NCBI GenBank assembly: GCA_035689115.1
Contig: DASSMA010000064.1
Span: 274,898-338,897 of the forward strand
Source: JAHFUS01 sp035689115
GTDB lineage: Bacteria > Actinomycetota > Acidimicrobiia > Acidimicrobiales > GCA-2861595
Reading direction: 5' to 3'
Length of the DNA: 64,000 nt
The notes beneath the pieces were generated by a model, which was given only the letters and a program-made list of their open reading frames with translations, had not been told where the DNA came from and searched no databases. The translations under genes and the position numbers were made by a program. Shown one piece after another: positions 60,930 to 64,000 of this stretch (positions are counted from its first letter, which is position 1; the number at the start of each line of letters is the position of its first letter).

Positions 60930-61640
60930 ATGTCCGGGACGGCTGGCCAGGACCGCGGATGGGACCAAGACGACACCATCGACGTGATGATCCTGATCGA
61001 CCGGTCGGAGATCGGACAACCATTGACTGAGGAGTGGCCACCCGAGGATCTTCTTGATCATTACGTGATGGAGCTGTACAAGCGACTCCAGGTACTCGAG
61101 AATCGCGCGACATTGGTCCTTGAGAGCGACGAGCTCCCTAACGAGGACCACTATCCCAACAACATTTATGGTGTCGTTACAAACGTTTCCTCCACAGTTC
61201 GGTGGGCGCGTGGGTGGGGAGGCAATCTCGTCGAACTGAAGCGACGAGGAGACTCGCTCGTGCTGATAGGTCGGGAGACCCGTACGTTCGACCGTGCTCA
61301 CTTGACTGACGCACTCGAGTTCACGAGCCGCGAGTTGGACGCCTTGCCCGATGATCCTCCTGAGGTCGGCATCACGGTGACCGAGCACCGCATGCTCGAA
61401 GTTGTACTTCTCGATGCGGCTCGAGCAGTCGAGGAGGTCGCACTTAATCCGGACGATCGAGCGCTCATGCAGGCTGCGGTTGACACGCTTCGGGCGCAGC
61501 TAGCGTCGCCGGAGCCAGACCGCCACATCATCGGGCGGGTGCTGCGCCGCTTCGCGGCAGTCGGCGGGGGGGTCGTGATCGGAGTACTCGGCAACTACGC
61601 TACGGATCTGGTGCGACACTTCCACGTACCTTGGCCGTGA
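60930..61640 (+). CDS. hypothetical protein with C-terminal hydrophobic helix
   Basis: 236 residues from ATG 60930 (weak GGGGGA upstream). Mostly soluble alpha/beta (IDVMILIDRSEIGQPL, NNIYGVVTNVSSTVRWARGWGG), then a helix-rich part. The end VLRRFAAVGGGVVIGVLGNYATDLVRHF is a glycine-rich hydrophobic helix of the kind used by membrane-acting effectors. I do not recognise a family. Solitary and codirectional with the array. Confidence 0.7.
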   Translation: MSGTAGQDRGWDQDDTIDVMILIDRSEIGQPLTEEWPPEDLLDHYVMELYKRLQVLENRATLVLESDELPNEDHYPNNIYGVVTNVSSTVRWARGWGGNLVELKRRGDSLVLIGRETRTFDRAHLTDALEFTSRELDALPDDPPEVGITVTEHRMLEVVLLDAARAVEEVALNPDDRALMQAAVDTLRAQLASPEPDRHIIGRVLRRFAAVGGGVVIGVLGNYATDLVRHFHVPWP

Positions 61641-61867
61641 CTGCAAGTTGCAACAGCGCGCACCGCGACACCAAGGATCACATCAGCGCCGGCGGCGGCA
61701 CCCTCCCACCGGTATCTGGCGCTTCCGCCTGGCGAGCGCCTCGGGCCGAGGAGCCTGGCCCCCGCAGCGCTGACAGTGGGCAGGCATCCGGTATCGCCGG
61801 CGACACCGACCGCAGTCCTGCGGGCGCAGTCCGTTCGGGATTCGGGATAGGGCAGCACGGATCGTCC

Positions 61868-61881
61868 TACCCTGGGTCCAG
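61868..61881 (+). promoter_or_regulatory. leaderless-type -10 element of the 75-aa gene
   Basis: TACCCT at 61868-61873, then 7 nt to the GTG start at 61881. No ribosome site is seen. The 240-bp gap before it shows no other feature. Confidence 0.45.
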
Positions 61882-62108
61882 TGAGTCGTCAGAAGGCGAT
61901 CTACGAGGTCACCCACGCCCAGACCGGAGAGGTCCTGAGCGGACACCGCACCCGCCAAGCCGCAGTGGACACGTGGCGACGCCAACACGCTGGACTTCCG
62001 GTCAAAATCATTCGGTGGCCCCGGCGCAGTGACGGTCCCGGGGTGCTGATTGTCGAGGGCACGTGGCATGAGCCACAACGGCCCGATGGAGGCGATCCGA
62101 CGGACTGA
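61881..62108 (+). CDS. small hypothetical protein
   Basis: 75 residues from GTG 61881. AIYEVTHAQTGEVLSGHRTRQAAVDTWRRQHAGLPVKIIRW reads like a compact beta-alpha-beta domain such as those in small DNA- or phage-related proteins. No family assigned. A leaderless-type promoter immediately upstream supports expression. Followed 22 nt later by repeat C. Confidence 0.6.
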   Translation: MSRQKAIYEVTHAQTGEVLSGHRTRQAAVDTWRRQHAGLPVKIIRWPRRSDGPGVLIVEGTWHEPQRPDGGDPTD

Positions 62109-62130
62109 CAGGACACCCCGGTCGTAGGTT

Positions 62131-62209
62131 CTGGTCCGCTCGCGACGCGCCGATATGCTCGCCTTCCTACGCTCGCCGGCTGACATTCGGGGCGCGCGTT
62201 CGACGACCC
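62131..62209 (+). repeat. cassette-boundary repeat C
   Basis: Contains CCGCTCGCGACGCGCCG and, 46 nt on, GGCGCGCG-TTCGACGACC. The arms form an imperfect palindrome (GGTC.GCTCGCGACGCGCC against GGTCGTCGAACGCGCGCC on the other strand). The 17-mer and the GCGCGCGTTC end are identical in repeat D, at the same spacing. Lies between a plus-strand gene stop and the next plus-strand gene. Confidence 0.7.
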
Positions 62210-62231
62210 TCAGCGGCGCAAGAATCACCGC

Positions 62232-62699
62232 ATGGGTCCGTGGCCGCCGTCGTGCTACCAGCGAGCAACTGCGTTCGTCACGGACCCATCGCACCGGCTC
62301 CTGGTCTTCGATCACAAGGACTCGCCCGGGTCAGACACCCAAGTTCCCGCCGGCGGCATCAGAGTCGGCGAGCCACACGAAGTTGCCGTCCAGCGCGAGC
62401 TTGCCGAGGAGTCCGGGATCACCTCGGCACGAATCGTGCGAAAGCTCGGCGAATCTTGGTATCGCGCAGAGCACGGACACGTGCCCGCTGGCCTCGAAGA
62501 ACAGGTGCACCACGCGTTCCATCTCTACCTGGGTTCGACGCCGGACGAGACGTGGGAGTGGGACGAGTACAGCGACGGCGACGTACCGCTTCACCGGTTC
62601 GTCTTCCGATGGGTTGACCTGGACTCGGCGACAAGAGTCCTGGATCCGAGCCAAGGCATGTGGATCGCCGCGCTACGCATCTCCCTGGATACGCCGTAG
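62232..62699 (+). CDS. NUDIX hydrolase
   Basis: 155 residues from ATG 62232. The Nudix box is complete in GGIRVGEPHEVAVQRELAEESGI (G-x5-E-x7-R-E-x2-E-E-x-G), with a preceding strand RLLVFDHKDS. Such enzymes hydrolyse nucleoside diphosphates linked to another moiety; the substrate is not predictable. It fills the whole interval between repeats C and D, like a one-gene cassette. Its start context ATCACCGCATGG equals that of the TIR gene. Confidence 0.9.
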   Translation: MGPWPPSCYQRATAFVTDPSHRLLVFDHKDSPGSDTQVPAGGIRVGEPHEVAVQRELAEESGITSARIVRKLGESWYRAEHGHVPAGLEEQVHHAFHLYLGSTPDETWEWDEYSDGDVPLHRFVFRWVDLDSATRVLDPSQGMWIAALRISLDTP

Positions 62700-62782
62700 C
62701 GGTCCGCCCTCCCGCTCGCGACGCGCCGTTCTCCGCGCTTCGCCGAGGGCGTCGTCCTGAGATATTGAGCGCGCGTTCTCTG
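62700..62782 (+). repeat. cassette-boundary repeat D
   Basis: Begins right after the NUDIX stop. Carries CCCGCTCGCGACGCGCCG (62711-62728) and ends GAGCGCGCG-TTC at 62778, a 66-bp unit matching repeat C at both ends but with a different centre. It abuts the stop of the truncated hydrolase on the other strand. Confidence 0.7.
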
Positions 62783-62785
62783 GCG

Positions 62786-62915
62786 TCAGCTGACGGCGTG
62801 GACGGCGTCGCGCACGATGGAGACGAGCTCGTCGGGCCGCTCGAGTGGAACGAAGTGTCCAGCGCCGGCGACCTCAACCTCGATCCACCGATTGACCTCG
62901 GCCTGAACCGCTGAC
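62786..62915 (-). pseudogene. alpha/beta hydrolase C-terminal remnant
   Basis: About 42 codons ending WIEVEVAGAGHFVPLERPDELVSIVRDAV. The GAGHFVPLERP segment contains the catalytic-His region typical of alpha/beta-hydrolase-fold C-termini. The rest of the gene is missing beyond about 62915, where the IS1380-like element begins. No start codon belongs to it, so it is a remnant. Confidence 0.8.
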
Positions 62916-62922
62916 CATCCGC

Positions 62923-62995
62923 GGAAAGTGCCTCCTGAGCAGGGACGATGGCGATGTCTGACGTCACCAAGTCCCTCACTCAAGGAGGCACTTCC
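62923..62995 (+). promoter_or_regulatory. inverted repeat covering the transposase ribosome-binding site
   Basis: GGAAAGTGCCTCCTGAG (62923-62939) is the near-perfect reverse complement of CTCAAGGAGGCACTTCC (62979-62995). The second arm contains the AAGGAGG that serves the transposase GTG at 62997. Transcripts entering from outside would fold and hide the ribosome site. The first arm may also be, or overlap, the left terminal repeat of the element. Confidence 0.7.
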
Positions 62996-63865
62996 AGTGC
63001 GCCGAGTATCGCACGCCGTGGACCGCGTATCGGTGAGCTTCGACGATCCGAACCTGGTGGCCAACGCCGGCCTGGTGCTGGTGGCCACCCTGGCGGTGCG
63101 CCTGGGCCTCGAAGAGCTGGTCGACGGTGCGGTCCGCCTGGTCGGTCGCGTGGGCGGGGCGCGACCGGGGCGCAAGGTGATGACCCTGGTGCACGCCATC
63201 GTCGCCGGCGGCTCGCACATCGACCACGCCGACGTACTGCGCTGCGGTGGGACCCGGCGGGTCCTGCCGTTCCGGGTGATGGCCCCGTCCACCCTGGGCA
63301 GCTTCCTGCGCTCGTTCACCTTCGGCCACGTCCGCCAGCTGGAGGCCGTCGTCGGCCAGGTGCTGGCCCAGGCGTGGGCCATGGGGGCCGGTCCCGGCGC
63401 TGGCCGGCTGGTCATCGACGTCGACTCGACCATCTGCGAAGTGGAGGGCTACAACAAGGGCGGCGCCGCCTTCGGCTACACCAAGGTCCTCGGCTATCAC
63501 CCCATCGTGGCCACCAGGGCCGACACCGGCGAGGTGCTGCACGCCCGCCTGCGCACTGGCTCGGCCAACACCGCCCGGGGAGCCAGGCGCTTCTTGGACG
63601 AGCTGGTGGCCCGAGTGCGCCGGGCCGGGGCGGCCGGCGAGATCGTGGTCCGCTTCGACTCGGGGTTCTGGTCCAGCGCCACCATCGCCACCCTCGGCCG
63701 CCTCGACGTGCGCTACACGATGGCGGTGCGTACCAACGCCAAGGGCCCCCAGGCCGCCATCGCGGCGATCTCCGAGGTGGACTGGGTCGACATCGACTAC
63801 ACCCCCGGCGGAGCTGCCCAGGTGGCGGAGTGCGACTACAAGGGCCGGCGCCTCAACACCTATCC
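62923..63865 (+). mobile_element. IS1380-like insertion sequence, right part missing
   Basis: Left limit judged from the end of the hydrolase homology and the start of the inverted repeat. Right limit judged from loss of transposase similarity after CDYKGRRL at about 63860-63865. From there the sequence (TACATCTGTCGCG, then TTCACGAACATGTGTCG and ACACGAAGACATGTCG) looks like the end of another element. Neither target duplication can be confirmed. Confidence 0.65.
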
Positions 63866-63914
63866 GCGGTCAAGTACATCTGTCGCGTTGTGTTCACGAA
63901 CATGTGTCGGGTGA
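62997..63914 (+). pseudogene. IS1380-family transposase, C-terminus disrupted
   Basis: 305 residues to a stop at 63914, against about 450-470 for the family. RNase-H-fold DDE transposase: first Asp region LVIDVDSTICEVEGYNKGG, second region EIVVRFDSGFWSS. The third catalytic acidic residue and the C-terminal part are absent. The last 15 or so residues after GRRLN are unrelated sequence. GTG 62997 with AAGGAGG (62982-62988) is the start. Probably inactive in cis. Confidence 0.85.
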
Positions 63915-64000
63915 CGTACACGAAGACATGTCGTTCGCCGGTGCCGGCGGGGTGGTCGTCGGGTTCAAGGGTTCGCCGTTGGGATGCTCGTCGGGGACAG
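63866..64000. other. junction with a second unidentified element
   Basis: Contains closely spaced related words ACATCTGTCGCG, GAACATGTGTCGG and AGACATGTCG (63877-63933), like the multiple binding sites at the end of an insertion sequence. No gene can be followed before the window ends. Confidence 0.4.

Noticed and set aside
58082..62782. Calling elements A-D true integron attC sites
   Set aside because: The 5' RYYYAAC and 3' GTTRRRY cores are not satisfied and no integrase gene is visible. Kept as attC-like only.
43177..64000. Prophage
   Set aside because: No capsid, terminase, portal, tail or lysis genes are present. The cargo is Tad pilus, wall hydrolase and defence-type genes.

Overview
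The window is very GC-rich and gene-dense, with many GTG and TTG starts, 4-nt stop/start overlaps and several leaderless-looking promoters. These traits, together with Tad pili lacking an outer-membrane secretin, an L,D-transpeptidase carrying an N-terminal series of repeats, and a menaquinone pathway, point to an actinomycete. The class Acidimicrobiia is my best guess, but no rRNA or tRNA is present to prove it.

Layout. 1-8242: the 3' part of dnaE, unknown genes, an AbiEi-like/DUF559 nuclease gene bracketed by two related hairpin repeats, a YyaL-type thioredoxin-fold protein, and a decayed relic of two genes that survive intact at 26.4-28.2 kb. 8413-15718: a tight five-gene operon of SWIM zinc-finger protein, DUF5691, MoxR-like AAA+ ATPase, DUF5682 and vWA protein. 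16653-28164: Tad pilus locus 1 (cpaB, a cpaE-tadE fusion, tadE, cpaF, tadB, tadC), continuing into a histidine kinase/LuxR-type regulator pair, the Flp pilin, a TadG-like protein and an OmpA-domain protein. 28176-34080 (minus): a lipoprotein, a large protein with a pilin-type N-terminus, and a kinase / PP2C / vWA triad of the TerY-P type. 34263-38969: a small dimeric-barrel protein, an L,D-transpeptidase, and menE, menB, menA. 38973-43165 (minus): Tad locus 2, whose cpaF is cut off at a serine recombinase.

43177 onward looks like an integrated element or island: a large serine recombinase, a dual-domain cell-wall hydrolase, two exported or membrane proteins, and Tad locus 3 (SAF/CpaB-like, ParA-like, CpaF, TadB, TadC, pilin, TadE, TadE, TadG) ending in a membrane-tethered LysM/BTAD regulator. 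From about 56.8 kb the sequence is visibly less GC-rich and holds isolated single genes: TIR protein, Mrr-type endonuclease, DUF4268 protein, unknowns and a NUDIX hydrolase. These are separated by related palindromic 3' elements in one orientation, resembling a gene-cassette array with defence content. The window ends in an IS1380-like element that truncates a hydrolase gene and is itself interrupted.

How parts may work together: tandem TGGGCCCA boxes, 10-12 bp apart, lie about 70-145 bp upstream of three pilus-associated transcription units and suggest one regulon, perhaps controlled by the embedded two-component pair. The cell has had three Tad systems within 40 kb. One is intact (locus 1), one is broken by insertion (locus 2), and one probably arrived with the element (locus 3).
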